NCBI GenBank assembly: GCA_964621525.1
Contig: CAZUMS010000002.1
Coordinates: 200,827-264,826, forward strand
Direction: 5' to 3'
Length of the DNA: 64,000 bases
From: CAZMGV01 sp964621525 [NCBI: uncultured bacterium]
GTDB taxonomy: Bacteria > JAGRBM01
The notes below the pieces were generated by a model, which searched no databases, had not been told where the DNA came from, and saw nothing but the letters and a program-made list of their open reading frames with translations. Below are positions 47,249 through 56,713 of the stretch, piece after piece. Both the position numbers and the translations under genes were made by a program. The number at the start of each line of letters is the position of its first letter. The stretch's first letter is position 1.

Positions 47249-48373
47249 TCAGTCAAGCCGGTATTTGGCTTCCAGCGCTTCAAAGCCATCCTTGAACTCG
47301 GGCGAGCGGAACTCGATCTGGACGCCGAAACCGGAATCGAGGACCACCAGCTTCTGGGAGCGGTGGGGTTCGGCGACCGAGGCCCAGACGACCCGGGCCT
47401 GTTCCTCGCAGATCTGATTGGAGCCTGGGAAAGTGATGCGCAGGACGATCTCGCCACCCACTTCCGGAAGCTCCAGCGAGCGGATGCAAAGACCATTCTT
47501 CGAGACGTTGACGGTTTCACCCATGATCCAGAACTTGTCGGTTTTGAACTGGACTGGGACATGCAGGGTGTACCGGGGGTCCCGGCGCGTGTCCGAACTT
47601 TCGGCGAACAGCAGCTCGTCGATCCGGTATATAAGATCGAATGGAGGAATCGACTTGTTAATGAAATCGAGCACGCCGAGTTTCCTGACCTCGGATGTCA
47701 TCGGGTCCATTGGCCCGAGCGACGTCATCGCTGCAACCAGATAGTTCTGGCCGCCGGGGAGTGTCCTGATCTTCTGAAGGACCTGAAGGCCAGTTTCTTT
47801 CGGCATGATAAGGTCCAGAAGGATGAGATGGATATAGCGGCCGTAGGCCTCGAGCTTGCGGCAGGCTTCCTCGCTGCCTGTGGCAGTCAGTACGTCGTAT
47901 CCGCGTGAAGTCAGGGTGTCCTGGATGAGCGTGACAAAAAATGACGAATCCTCGACCACGAGCACGGTGGGTTTCTCGTTCGGCAGGATCGATGCCGGAT
48001 TGAGCCTGAGTTCGGTCAGGGAGTCGATGGCGCTCAGGAGTTCGTCCCGGCGGATCGGCTTGGTGATGACCATGTCCGCGCCCGCCTTGAAACACTCTTC
48101 GGCGATGTCCCGGCTTTCTTCCGCCGTTACCATGATGATGGGGATTTCGCGGGTTTCAGGCGATGCCTTCAGCTCCTGACAGGCCTGAAGGCCGTTTTTA
48201 CGGGGCATCAGGTTATCCATGATGATAATCGCCGGCTTCAGGCTTCGGGCGAGTTCCGTGGCCTGGTGACCGTCCCTGGCAAGGTGAACGAGCAGCCCTT
48301 TCCCCTCGAGGAATTTCTTCTCGATTTCGAGGAACAGCTCGACATCGTCGACCAGCAGGACATTACGGTTCAT
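47249..48373 (-). CDS. response regulator with two receiver domains and a PilZ domain
   Basis: 374 residues. Receiver 1 (about 1-120): NVLLVDDVELFLEIE, phospho-Asp in IIIMDNLMPRKNG, and Lys in VITKPI. Receiver 2 (about 134-255): TVLVVEDSSFFVTLI, LILLDLIMPKETG and FINKSIPP. The C-terminal PilZ domain (about 262-370) keeps both c-di-GMP contacts, the RRDPR pattern (RxxxR) and NVSKNGL (D/NxSxxG). There is no DNA-binding domain. It may convert phosphorylation and c-di-GMP into motility or surface output. No kinase adjacent. Confidence 0.92.
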   Translation of the reverse strand: MNRNVLLVDDVELFLEIEKKFLEGKGLLVHLARDGHQATELARSLKPAIIIMDNLMPRKNGLQACQELKASPETREIPIIMVTAEESRDIAEECFKAGADMVITKPIRRDELLSAIDSLTELRLNPASILPNEKPTVLVVEDSSFFVTLIQDTLTSRGYDVLTATGSEEACRKLEAYGRYIHLILLDLIMPKETGLQVLQKIRTLPGGQNYLVAAMTSLGPMDPMTSEVRKLGVLDFINKSIPPFDLIYRIDELLFAESSDTRRDPRYTLHVPVQFKTDKFWIMGETVNVSKNGLCIRSLELPEVGGEIVLRITFPGSNQICEEQARVVWASVAEPHRSQKLVVLDSGFGVQIEFRSPEFKDGFEALEAKYRLD

Positions 48374-48515
48374 CGCGAAGGGCAGGCTCCCAGTGGAAGT
48401 GATCCCGCATACTTAGCCAACTTCGGCAGCATATCGAAGGGCGGAGTACAAAATTCGCCCCCGGAAACCGCCGGGAGCAGCGGTTAGCAGGGGCGATTCC
48501 GCAGGAGTCGAACGG

Positions 48516-48839
48516 TCAGACGTGCTTGTCGAGCACACTGGCGATCGAGGCCTTGGGCTGTGCGCCCATGATCTGATCGACAGCTTTCCCGTTCTTGAAG
48601 ACGATCAGGGTCGGAATGGCACGGACGCCGAACTTGCTCGGGGTATCCATGTTCTCGTCGATGTTCATCTTGGCAATCTTGAACTTGCCGGCATACTGGT
48701 TCGTGAGATCTTCCAGCGCGGGCGCGATCGCCTTGCAGGGGCCGCACCAGGGCGCCCAGAAATCAAGCAGTACCGGTACGCTGGATTTCAGAACTTCGCT
48801 GTCGAATGTGCTGTCGGTGATATCAATGGGCTTTGCCAT
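48516..48839 (-). CDS. trxA: thioredoxin
   Basis: Cytoplasmic disulfide reductase, 107 residues, standard length. Active site FWAPWCGPCKAIAP with WCGPC, cis-Pro in VRAIPTLIVFKNG, and the Asp in the DITDSTFDSEV region. Single gene with its own promoter candidate. Reduced by a thioredoxin reductase encoded elsewhere. Confidence 0.97.
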   Translation of the reverse strand: MAKPIDITDSTFDSEVLKSSVPVLLDFWAPWCGPCKAIAPALEDLTNQYAGKFKIAKMNIDENMDTPSKFGVRAIPTLIVFKNGKAVDQIMGAQPKASIASVLDKHV

Positions 48840-48871
48840 GGGCTAACGGACCTCCACAGACCGTCCGGTTC

Positions 48872-48900
48872 ATTTTTCTAGGTAAGGACCCGCCCGTCAA
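48872..48900 (-). promoter_or_regulatory. candidate promoter of trxA
   Basis: Minus strand TTGACG (48895-48900) and AAAAAT (48872-48877) with a 17-bp spacer, 33 bp before the trxA start. The -10 is imperfect; TAGAAA just beside it is an alternative with a short spacer. Confidence 0.33.
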
Positions 48901-49041
48901 ACCGGGAGTCACTATTTCGTAAGCACCCGTTCGGGGTAGCGGCCCGTACATGAACCGCTCCCCCTTAAAGTGTGCACGATTGTGCCGGGGTCAAGGATTG
49001 CACCGCCGCCCTGCGTCACTTAGCGTCCGCGCCGGTTCGTT

Positions 49042-52000
49042 TTGAAGACGGACGATGTTACCAGATTTTCTCCTCAGGCCCTGGCTCCGCTCCTCGGCCG
49101 ACGGGGGCATTTTGTCCTCGGTGGTCCCAAAGGCGCAGCGGCGGCCTGGCACCTCGCCCAGCTCTACAGGTCAGGGTTTATTCCACCGCTTGTGGTGGTG
49201 CCGGATCAGCCGGCGGCTGAAAAGCTGCGGGCAGAATGGCTCGCTTTTCTGGGTATCGAACCTGAGGACGATGCGCTCGCGCTGCCCACGTCCCGCAAGT
49301 TCCAGATTCTGGATACCTGGGAAGCGAGGCCGGAGGACGACCGTTCCCCGCCCGTCGAAGTGAGTGCAAACCGGATCGCCGCACTGTACCAGCTTTTTGC
49401 CCGTCCGGGAGAGGCCGTCGTAATCGCCCCGGCCGAAGCCCTGCTGCTCAGGCCCATGCCGCCGCAGATTTTCAGGTCCGAGTATGACCTGCTGATGGCT
49501 GACGAAGCCGTCGATTTCGAAGCAACCGTCCAGCGGTTTTCAGAGCTGGGGTACCGCCGTTCCTCAAGGGTCGAGGACCGCGGCGAATTTGCCGTCAAGG
49601 GATCGATCATCGACATCTATCCGGCAGGCTACGAGCACCCGCTCCGGCTGGATTTCGACACGGACCGGCTCTCTTCGATCCGGTTTTTCGACACGGGGAG
49701 CCAGCGGACCCTGCATCTGACCGAGTTCGACAAGGGGCTTCCGGAGCTGGTCGTACTGCCTGCAAGCGAATTGCTTCTCAAGGATCCATACCGCAAGCAG
49801 GCCCTGGAATATCTCAATACTGAACGTGATCGTGACGGGGTCGACTACCAGACAACGACCCGCATCCGGGACGATGTGGCGAACGGCCTGCTTGCCGCCG
49901 GTCTCGAACTGCTCCTGCCCGCTTTCTATGGACCACTGCCGGGAATTGACAGTTACCTGAAAGGCAGGCTGGTGGTGTGCGACCCCATCGGCTGCGACCG
50001 GGCGATTGAAGACGCGGCGGTCCGCCTGAAGGACTCCTACGCGCGGCGCTTCGAGGAACATCTGCCGATGTCCCGGTATGCCGAACGGTTCCTTGAACCC
50101 GGTGAGCTCCGGGCGATTCTGGAGAAGCATAAGGGGCTGGAACTGTCGGGCCTCGAAGTCTACGAAAAGCTGGATGCGCGGGAGCACATCAACATCCGGG
50201 TTCTGAATGCAGACCGGGAGCTGCATCCGGCGGGCCTGTCCGGCGAGGACACCCCGGTCGAAGGCGCCGTCCGGAAGCTCGCCGAGTGGAAAGCCGAAGG
50301 GTACCGGATCCTGTTCACCGTCCACGCACGCTCGGGGCTTGAACGTATCCGTAACCTCCTGGAAAGCTACGATCTCGCTCCGCTCCCTGTGGACACATCG
50401 GTGCTGCCGAGCCTGACCCGTCCGCTCACGGACAAGGAACTTTCCGCACCCGTCTCCGAACCGCCGCGAGTCGTGACCGGTCCCCTGAGCGAAGGTTTTG
50501 TCATCCCCGGCGAACGGCTCGCCGTGATTGCCGAAAGCGATTTTTTCCACGTCCCGCATCATCGCCCGGCACGTCAGGCGAAGCGGTCCCTGGAAAGCCT
50601 TCTCAGTTCGCTTCAGGACCTCAAAGCCGGGGATTACGTGGTCCATTCGGACTACGGCGTCGGGCGATACCTCGGGCTCAAGACCGTTCACATTGACCAG
50701 ATTCCCTACGACGTGATGGAGATCGAGTACTACAGCAGCGACAAGCTGCTGGTTCCGGTGGACCGGTTTCACCTTGTATCCCGGTACTCATCCGCCGAGG
50801 GGAATGAACCGCCGCTGGACCGGCTGGGCGGGACCAGCTGGGAGACAACGAAGAAGAAGGCGAAAGAAGCGGCCCTCAGACTCGCCGCCGAGCTGCTGGA
50901 CATTTATGCCCAGCGGCAGGTGCATCCGTCCTATCCGTCGTCGCCTCCCGGAGATGATTATCGCCGGTTCGAGGCCGAGTTCGAATACGACGAAACCCCG
51001 GATCAGGAGAGGGCCATCTCGGAAGTGCTCGCCGATCTCGAAACCGGGAAACCCATGGACCGTCTCGTTTGCGGAGACGTAGGCTATGGCAAGACGGAAG
51101 TGGCGTTGCGGGCCGCCTACAAGGTCGTGCTGGACGGCAAGCAGGTGGCGCTGCTCGTGCCGACAACCATCCTTGCACAGCAGCATTACGAGAATTTTCA
51201 CAAACGATTGGCCCATCATGGCGTCCGGGTCGAGGTGCTCAGCCGGTTCCGGAATGCGGCAGAACAGCGGGATATCCTGAAGCGGCTCGCGCTCGGGCAG
51301 GTCGATATCGTGATTGGGACCCACCGGCTCCTTCAGAACGATGTGACGTTCAAGGACCTTGGGATCGTGATCGTCGATGAAGAGCACCGTTTCGGCGTCA
51401 AGCACAAGGAACGGCTGAAAAGGCTCCGCGTCGTCGCCCATTTCCTGACACTATCGGCGACGCCGATTCCGCGGACACTCCAGATGTCCATGACGGGACT
51501 GCGGGATTTTTCCCTCATCGCCACACCGCCTCAGGACCGGCTGTCGATCCGTACTGTCGTCAGCCGCTATTCCGACCGGACCATTGCCGATGCCATCCGG
51601 GCTGAAATCTCCCGCGGCGGGCAGGTGTTTTACCTGTTCAACCGGGTTCAGGGGATTGAGGAACGGGCGCGCACGCTTCGCGAGATGCTTCCAGGAGTCC
51701 GCATCGAGATCGGACACGGTCAGATGGACCCGGCCCGCCTGGAAAAGGTGATGCTGGGATTCCTGCACAACGAATTCCAGGTGCTGCTCTGTACAACGAT
51801 CGTGGAAAGCGGGCTCGATATCCCCAACGCCAACACTATGATCGTCGAGCGCGCCGACCAGTTCGGTCTCGCCCAGCTCTACCAGCTTCGAGGCCGGGTG
51901 GGGCGTTCGAACCGGAGGGGGTACTGCTACCTCATGCTCCCGCCGGGAGAGAGGCTCCAGCCCGAAGCGGAAAAGCGCCTTCGCGTGCTCCAGGAATACA

Positions 52001-52677
52001 GCGATTTAGGGAGCGGCTTCAAGATCGCGAGCTTCGACCTTGAGCTGAGGGGCGGCGGGAATGTGCTCGGAGAAGCCCAGTCGGGCCATATCGCGGCGGT
52101 GGGTTTTGACCAGTATGTGGACCTGCTCGACCGGGCGGTTCACGAACTGAAGGGCCAGGAATACCGGGAGGAAATCGAGCCGGAAGTCAGCCTGCCCGTC
52201 GCCATGCTTTTCCCGGCCCACTACATCCCGGATGTCGGCGAGAAGCTCGTCTACTACAAGAAGCTCTCCGCCGTTCGCACGAAGGAAGAACTCGAAAGCG
52301 TCCGGAACGATCTGCTGGATTGCTTCGGCCCCATCCCCGATGAAACTGAAAACCTCATTAAATTGATCTCACTGAAGATCAGATTAAGAAAGCTAAATGT
52401 AGCGGAACTCAAGGCAGGAAGCCGCGAAGTGGTCATACGGTTCGCTTTGGGCTCGGATGGAAATCCGCTGACCCCGGACCCGGAACGGCTGATCAACTTG
52501 ATTCGCACCGATCCGGTAAGATATCGGGTAACGCCTGACAACCGGTTTGTGGTGCGATACGACGAAATCCGGCCTACGGAGGTTTTCAGGATCGCGGAGG
52601 CCGCACTCAATCTGGTCGAGAAAGAGAAGAGTTCAGGGGAACCTTCTGGAACCAGGAAATTAAAGGTCAAGGAGTAA
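49042..52677 (+). CDS. mfd: transcription-repair coupling factor
   Basis: Removes RNA polymerase stalled at DNA damage and recruits UvrA. 1211 residues, TTG start at 49042; the first in-frame ATG is far inside the protein. The UvrB-like N-terminal module includes FSELGYRRSSRVEDRGEFAVKG and IDIYP. The polymerase-interacting domain begins near SLQDLKAGDYVVHSDYGVG. The RecG-like motor has VCGDVGYGKTEVALRAAYK (Walker A), VIVDEEHRFGVKHKE, TATPIPRTLQMS-like LSATPIPRTLQMSM, and the TRG region ending QLYQLRGRVGRSNRRGYCYL. It is followed 8 bp later by the first PpiC-type gene. Confidence 0.97.
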   Translation: MKTDDVTRFSPQALAPLLGRRGHFVLGGPKGAAAAWHLAQLYRSGFIPPLVVVPDQPAAEKLRAEWLAFLGIEPEDDALALPTSRKFQILDTWEARPEDDRSPPVEVSANRIAALYQLFARPGEAVVIAPAEALLLRPMPPQIFRSEYDLLMADEAVDFEATVQRFSELGYRRSSRVEDRGEFAVKGSIIDIYPAGYEHPLRLDFDTDRLSSIRFFDTGSQRTLHLTEFDKGLPELVVLPASELLLKDPYRKQALEYLNTERDRDGVDYQTTTRIRDDVANGLLAAGLELLLPAFYGPLPGIDSYLKGRLVVCDPIGCDRAIEDAAVRLKDSYARRFEEHLPMSRYAERFLEPGELRAILEKHKGLELSGLEVYEKLDAREHINIRVLNADRELHPAGLSGEDTPVEGAVRKLAEWKAEGYRILFTVHARSGLERIRNLLESYDLAPLPVDTSVLPSLTRPLTDKELSAPVSEPPRVVTGPLSEGFVIPGERLAVIAESDFFHVPHHRPARQAKRSLESLLSSLQDLKAGDYVVHSDYGVGRYLGLKTVHIDQIPYDVMEIEYYSSDKLLVPVDRFHLVSRYSSAEGNEPPLDRLGGTSWETTKKKAKEAALRLAAELLDIYAQRQVHPSYPSSPPGDDYRRFEAEFEYDETPDQERAISEVLADLETGKPMDRLVCGDVGYGKTEVALRAAYKVVLDGKQVALLVPTTILAQQHYENFHKRLAHHGVRVEVLSRFRNAAEQRDILKRLALGQVDIVIGTHRLLQNDVTFKDLGIVIVDEEHRFGVKHKERLKRLRVVAHFLTLSATPIPRTLQMSMTGLRDFSLIATPPQDRLSIRTVVSRYSDRTIADAIRAEISRGGQVFYLFNRVQGIEERARTLREMLPGVRIEIGHGQMDPARLEKVMLGFLHNEFQVLLCTTIVESGLDIPNANTMIVERADQFGLAQLYQLRGRVGRSNRRGYCYLMLPPGERLQPEAEKRLRVLQEYSDLGSGFKIASFDLELRGGGNVLGEAQSGHIAAVGFDQYVDLLDRAVHELKGQEYREEIEPEVSLPVAMLFPAHYIPDVGEKLVYYKKLSAVRTKEELESVRNDLLDCFGPIPDETENLIKLISLKIRLRKLNVAELKAGSREVVIRFALGSDGNPLTPDPERLINLIRTDPVRYRVTPDNRFVVRYDEIRPTEVFRIAEAALNLVEKEKSSGEPSGTRKLKVKE

Positions 52678-52685
52678 CCAGTCCG

Positions 52686-53705
52686 ATGCTTTCGATGCGG
52701 AAAATGCTGATACCGGCTGCTGTCGCCATGCTCGCCCTCACCGGTGCCTGCAACAAGAACAAGAAGGGTGCAGGCGAAAACGCCAAGGGGGAAGATTCCC
52801 CGGTCGTTGCCAAGGTTAACGGAGAGCCCGTGCGGCTGAACGCTCTTGAGGAATCGCTTCGCCGGGTTCCATTCCAGCAGCGGGTCCAGATGTCGCAGGA
52901 CCAGGCCAAGCTCAAGGAATACGTGAACACCTTCCTTTCGGAAGAGGCCGTGTACATCGAGGCCAAGAAGCGCGGGATCACGGAAGACCCCGAAGTCCGG
53001 GCCAAGATCGAGAACTACACCAAGCAGATCGCCTCGAACATGCTCCGCCGCAAGCTCATGAATGAGCAGCCGTCGGACGAGGAGCTGAAAGCCTACTACG
53101 ACGCCCACGCCGACGAGTTCAAGGAAGAATCCGTCAACATAAGCCGCATCCTGAAGCGGGCCCCGCCGCCGGGCATGCCCGACACGGTGGCCAAGCGCGC
53201 TGAGGCCGAGAAAGAGATCAAGAAAGCCTATGACGCCCTGAAGAAGGGCAAGGGCTGGGATGCGGTCGTCAAGCAGTTCAGCGACGACCCGCAGGCGATC
53301 AAGGATAAGGCCGGCGACCGGGGCAGCGTGCCCGCAGGCGGCCAGTCCCCCGTGGGTCGTGCCATCCAGAATCTCAAGACCGGCCAGTACTCCGAACCGT
53401 TCGAGTCTCCGGAAGGCTGGGAAATCGTGAAGGTGACCAGCGAGAAGTCGATCGCGGCAAAGCAGTTCGACAACCCGCAGGTTCGCCGCCAGATCGTGAA
53501 CAAGATGCGCGTCAAGAAGTTCGACGACTTCAAACAGTCCCTGATCTCCCAGGCCGAAGTGAAGATAGAGGACGCGGTGCTGTCCAAGGTTGACTTCTCC
53601 CTCCCGCCGAACGTGGCGGGCGGCGGTGCGAAGCCTGCAGCCCCTGCCGGCGAAACACCGGCCCCGAAGGTGGAAGGACAGGCTGGAGCGCCTGCCAACC
53701 CCTGA
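52686..53705 (+). CDS. PpiC-type peptidyl-prolyl isomerase lipoprotein
   Basis: 339 residues. A lipobox ALTGAC places the lipid on Cys22. A SurA-like helical N-terminal part (NGEPVRLNALEESLRRVPF) precedes the parvulin domain (about 135-270): NISRILKRAPPP, then WDAVVKQFSDDP, then RGSVPAGGQSPVGRAIQNLKTGQYSEPFESPEGWEIVKV. The tail is Ala/Pro-rich (from about 305). An anchored periplasmic folding helper, probably for outer-membrane proteins. Starts 8 bp after mfd, a common arrangement in deltaproteobacteria. Confidence 0.9.
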   Translation: MLSMRKMLIPAAVAMLALTGACNKNKKGAGENAKGEDSPVVAKVNGEPVRLNALEESLRRVPFQQRVQMSQDQAKLKEYVNTFLSEEAVYIEAKKRGITEDPEVRAKIENYTKQIASNMLRRKLMNEQPSDEELKAYYDAHADEFKEESVNISRILKRAPPPGMPDTVAKRAEAEKEIKKAYDALKKGKGWDAVVKQFSDDPQAIKDKAGDRGSVPAGGQSPVGRAIQNLKTGQYSEPFESPEGWEIVKVTSEKSIAAKQFDNPQVRRQIVNKMRVKKFDDFKQSLISQAEVKIEDAVLSKVDFSLPPNVAGGGAKPAAPAGETPAPKVEGQAGAPANP

Positions 53706-53724
53706 TTCTCTGACAGGTTCACAT

Positions 53725-54702
53725 ATGAATGGAACGGCCCAGGCGTGTGTGCGCTTGGGCCGTTCTGTCATGTTTTCCGTCCTTGTGCTGTTCCAGCCCG
53801 GTTGCGACCGGGATACGCGGAAGTCCGAGCCCATCGTGCTCCGAATCGACGATCGGACGGTAACTCGCCGCGAGTTCGACCGGCGAATGCTACCAAAACT
53901 GGTGGCCCGGGGGAATCCGCCGCCCGGTTCGGAAGCCTATGCCGATGAGGTCCAGAAACTCCTTAAAGAGGAAGTGGACGAACAGCTCATTCTCGGTGAA
54001 GCCCGTCGGAAGGGGTATACGCTGGATCCGGGCGAGGCAGACCGGGAGGTTGAACGGCTGCTGGCTGCCTATGACCCTGAAGAACTGGAACAGGAGCTGA
54101 CCCGCCGGTACCAGACAATCGACCAGTGGCGGGAAGACATGGCACGCCGGCTTCTGCTCCGGAAGGTGATCGCCACTCTTGCCGGAGAAGTTCCGGCGGT
54201 TCAGGAAAGCGAAATCCGTCAGCGTTTTGATACCTTCCGTGGCCGTTACGAACAGGCGGAGCAGTTATCGGTGTCGCAGATTCTTGTGAGGACCGAGACG
54301 GAAGCCGCGGATGTGCTTCAGCTCCTTCGAAAGAAGAATGTTCCCTTCGGAGATCTGGCCAGGACCCGTTCGATCGCTCCTGAAGCCTCCCGGGATGGGC
54401 TCATGGGCAGCTTTGCACCGGGGGAACTTCCGCCGGAGATCGAGGAACCGGTCCGCCGGCTGACAACGGGCGAAATCTCCGATGCGATCCGGACCTCGTA
54501 CGGATATCATATCTTTAGGTTAAACGGGGTGACTCCCGCCGGTCCCGTACCCTATGAGCAGGTGAAGGACCGGATCGCGGCTGAACTCAGGAATGAACGG
54601 CAAGACGCCGCGCTGAACGAGTGGCTGGAACACAGGCGCCGGGAAACCCGGATCGAGATTGCCGACGATGTTTTTCCCGATGTATCCAAAGAAAGGAACT
54701 GA
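53725..54702 (+). CDS. PpiC-type peptidyl-prolyl isomerase, putative lipoprotein
   Basis: 325 residues from the ATG at 53725. A shorter product from the GTG at 53749 or ATG at 53770 is possible and would leave the hairpin at 53733-53764 partly outside the gene. The signal MFSVLVLFQPGC suggests lipid attachment, although the lipobox is imperfect. Helical SurA-N-like region (RTVTRREFDRRMLPKLVARG, LLKEEVDEQLILGEARRKGYTL), then a parvulin domain (SVSQILVRTETEAADVLQLL, DLARTRSIAPEASRDGLMGSF, ELPPEIEEPVRRLTTGEISDAIRTSYGYHIFRL). The middle gene of three related folding factors. Confidence 0.87.
   Translation: MNGTAQACVRLGRSVMFSVLVLFQPGCDRDTRKSEPIVLRIDDRTVTRREFDRRMLPKLVARGNPPPGSEAYADEVQKLLKEEVDEQLILGEARRKGYTLDPGEADREVERLLAAYDPEELEQELTRRYQTIDQWREDMARRLLLRKVIATLAGEVPAVQESEIRQRFDTFRGRYEQAEQLSVSQILVRTETEAADVLQLLRKKNVPFGDLARTRSIAPEASRDGLMGSFAPGELPPEIEEPVRRLTTGEISDAIRTSYGYHIFRLNGVTPAGPVPYEQVKDRIAAELRNERQDAALNEWLEHRRRETRIEIADDVFPDVSKERN
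53733..53764 (+). terminator. terminator-like hairpin at the start of the second PpiC gene
   Basis: A 13-bp stem (one G-U) pairs AACGGCCCAGGCG (53733-53745) with CGCTTGGGCCGTT (53752-53764) around the loop TGTGTG. The right arm resembles the GGCCCGTTT terminators elsewhere in the window, and TCTGTCATGTTTTCC follows. It covers codons 3-14 of the gene if translation starts at 53725. A partial terminator or attenuator between two genes of the folding-factor operon is possible. Confidence 0.5.
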
Positions 54703-54703
54703 A

Positions 54704-55702
54704 GTGTCCCGCTGCCTGCCATTCCGTCTGTTTCTGGCTCCGGCCATTGCCGTGGCATTGCTGCATGCGGCCGCAGTCCCGGCCCGTTCCGATGGGCCAG
54801 GCACGCTGGACGGAGTGGCCGTACTCGTGAACGACGAGCCAATCCTTTTCAGTGACGTCCAGGAATTCCGGGAGATGGAGTATTTCAAGTTCCGGCAGAT
54901 GAACCCGGGAGTTCCCGAGGCCGATCTTCGCCGGGCGATTGGAGACGGTTCCAGCCGGGCAACCGACGAGCTGATCCGGCTGGCGCTGGTCGAGCAGGAT
55001 GCTCTCAAATATGGCCTGGCCGTGAACGAATACGAGACCGACGATGCCATTGAACGGCTCCTCAAGGGACGCGGGATTACCAGGGACCAGCTTCTGGCAG
55101 AGATTCGGGCGCAGGGCCTCAGCTGGGAGCGTTACCGCCGCGAGGTCCGCTACGCGATCCTGTTCGACCGCCTGAAAATGTCGTTGATCCGGCCGAGGGT
55201 ATCCGTGACCGAAGCGGAGGTGAAGGCTTATTACGAGTCGAATGTCCGCCGCGATGTCGAGGAAGCCCGCGTGCAGATGCTCTTCCTCGCGTATCCACCG
55301 CAGGCGGATAAAGACGCGAAGCAGGCTGTCCAGAAGAAGGCTGAAGAACTTCGCAACCGGGCCACGGCCGGTGTCGATTTCTCCGAACTTGTGAAAACCC
55401 ATTCCAGCGGTCCGAATGCCAGCCGGGGCGGGGATCTCGGGGTGATCCGCAAGGGATCGATCCTCCCCTATCTCGAAAAGGCGATCTTCGCGACGGAGCG
55501 TGGCTGGTATTCCGAGCTCGTGAGCGACGACCGGGGGGTATACATACTCAAGGTTCTGGACCGGACCGGCGGGGATACGCGGCCGCTCGAAGAGATGTTT
55601 TCCGGGATCAAAACGACACTCGAAAACCAGAAGACCGAAGAAGCCTTCGCCCACTATATCGAAGAGCTGGTTGCCGGGGCCCGGGTCCAGCGGAACATCT
55701 GA
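54704..55702 (+). CDS. SurA-like periplasmic chaperone/isomerase
   Basis: 332 residues from a GTG at 54704, chosen because AAAGGA lies nine bases upstream and the preceding gene stops at 54702; ATG at 54668 or 54680 would overlap that gene. The signal peptide (about 1-30, hydrophobic FLAPAIAVALLHAAAVPA) ends before SDG. SurA-type N-terminal helices (DGVAVLVNDEPILFSDVQEF), then one parvulin domain: EARVQMLFLAYPP, DFSELVKTHSSGPNASRGGDLGVI (split: FSELVKTHSSGP, SRGGDLGVI), and VYILKVLDRT. It escorts outer-membrane proteins. Followed by pdxA, as surA is in enterobacteria. Confidence 0.9.
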   Translation: MSRCLPFRLFLAPAIAVALLHAAAVPARSDGPGTLDGVAVLVNDEPILFSDVQEFREMEYFKFRQMNPGVPEADLRRAIGDGSSRATDELIRLALVEQDALKYGLAVNEYETDDAIERLLKGRGITRDQLLAEIRAQGLSWERYRREVRYAILFDRLKMSLIRPRVSVTEAEVKAYYESNVRRDVEEARVQMLFLAYPPQADKDAKQAVQKKAEELRNRATAGVDFSELVKTHSSGPNASRGGDLGVIRKGSILPYLEKAIFATERGWYSELVSDDRGVYILKVLDRTGGDTRPLEEMFSGIKTTLENQKTEEAFAHYIEELVAGARVQRNI

Positions 55703-55707
55703 AGCCG

Positions 55708-56706
55708 ATGCCGCCGCTGCTTGCCATCTCTCCGGGCGATCCCCACGGGATCGGTCCGGAAGTCTGCGTGAAGGCAGTCGCGGCGCGGCCCGGTTTCCGT
55801 TATCTGGTGACCGGTGCAGCGGGCGTCATGACTGAAGCTGTCCGGTGTTTCGCACCCGGGCTCACTGTCCGTAAGGTCCGTTCGGCAGGCGAGGCGGCAG
55901 ATCCGGGGATTCTCTATCTTCTGTCGGACGGTCAGCTGGATCTGGAATTCTCTGCGCTTTCCCCGGAATTGCGCGGCCGCCAGCACGGCCGCAGGATTCA
56001 TGACTGGATCGTCCGTGCCGCCGATCTGGCGCTTGCAGGTGTAGTGGATGGAGTCGTCACCGCCCCGATCGCCAAGACGGCATTCAAGGCTGGCGGGATC
56101 GACTTCCCGGGCCATACGGAACTGCTGGCAGACCGGAGCGGGACGACGGATTATGCGATGATGCTTTCATGTGAGCGCCTGAAAGTGGTTCTGGCGACCA
56201 TTCATTTGCCCCTAAAAGCCGTTTTCAGGGAGCTAACCCCGGAGGAACTGGAACGGGTGATTCGTCTGGCGGCGAGGACGCTGCCCGGCTGGTTCGGGAC
56301 AGCAGCTCCGCGTATTGTCGTTGCCGGCTTGAATCCCCATGCCGGTGAGGATGGATTGCTGGGTAGCGAGGAAACCGACTGGATTGGGCCGCTTGTCCGG
56401 CGGCTCTCGGCCGAAGGCCTGCCGGTCAGCGGGCCTTATTCACCCGATACGGTCTTTTACCGGGCTTCCAAGGGAGAATTCGATGCCGTGGTCGCGCTGT
56501 ATCATGACCAGGGGCTGATTCCGGTCAAGATGATCGGTTTTGATGAAGGCGTGAATTCGACGCTCGGCTTGCCGTTTATCCGTACATCCCCGGACCATGG
56601 GACCGCATTTGAAATCGCCTGGCAAGGTAAAGCGAACCCTTCCAGCATGATTCATGCGATCGATCTGGCTGCTGCAGCCGCCGGCAATCGCCGCCGGGAT
56701 CCGTGA
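55708..56706 (+). CDS. pdxA: 4-hydroxythreonine-4-phosphate dehydrogenase
   Basis: Step of the DXP-independent... pyridoxal-phosphate (vitamin B6) route that oxidises 4-phosphohydroxy-L-threonine. 332 residues, start ATG at 55708, 5 bp after the SurA-like gene. Motifs: SPGDPHGIGPEV at the N terminus, TAPIAKTAFKAGGIDFPGHTE, NPHAGEDGLLGSEE, and the metal/substrate stretch ALYHDQGLIPVKMIGFDEGV ending RTSPDHGTAFEIA. Complete and of normal length. The surA-pdxA neighbourhood is also seen in gammaproteobacteria. The pathway is usually called the DXP-dependent branch; no other pdx gene is in this window. Confidence 0.95.
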   Translation: MPPLLAISPGDPHGIGPEVCVKAVAARPGFRYLVTGAAGVMTEAVRCFAPGLTVRKVRSAGEAADPGILYLLSDGQLDLEFSALSPELRGRQHGRRIHDWIVRAADLALAGVVDGVVTAPIAKTAFKAGGIDFPGHTELLADRSGTTDYAMMLSCERLKVVLATIHLPLKAVFRELTPEELERVIRLAARTLPGWFGTAAPRIVVAGLNPHAGEDGLLGSEETDWIGPLVRRLSAEGLPVSGPYSPDTVFYRASKGEFDAVVALYHDQGLIPVKMIGFDEGVNSTLGLPFIRTSPDHGTAFEIAWQGKANPSSMIHAIDLAAAAAGNRRRDP

Positions 56707-56713
56707 CGGCCAG

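Noticed and set aside
46111-47562. 109-codon N-terminal extension of the M42-like peptidase
   Set aside because: It overlaps the REC-REC-PilZ gene on the same strand in another frame; the peptidase must begin after 47256.
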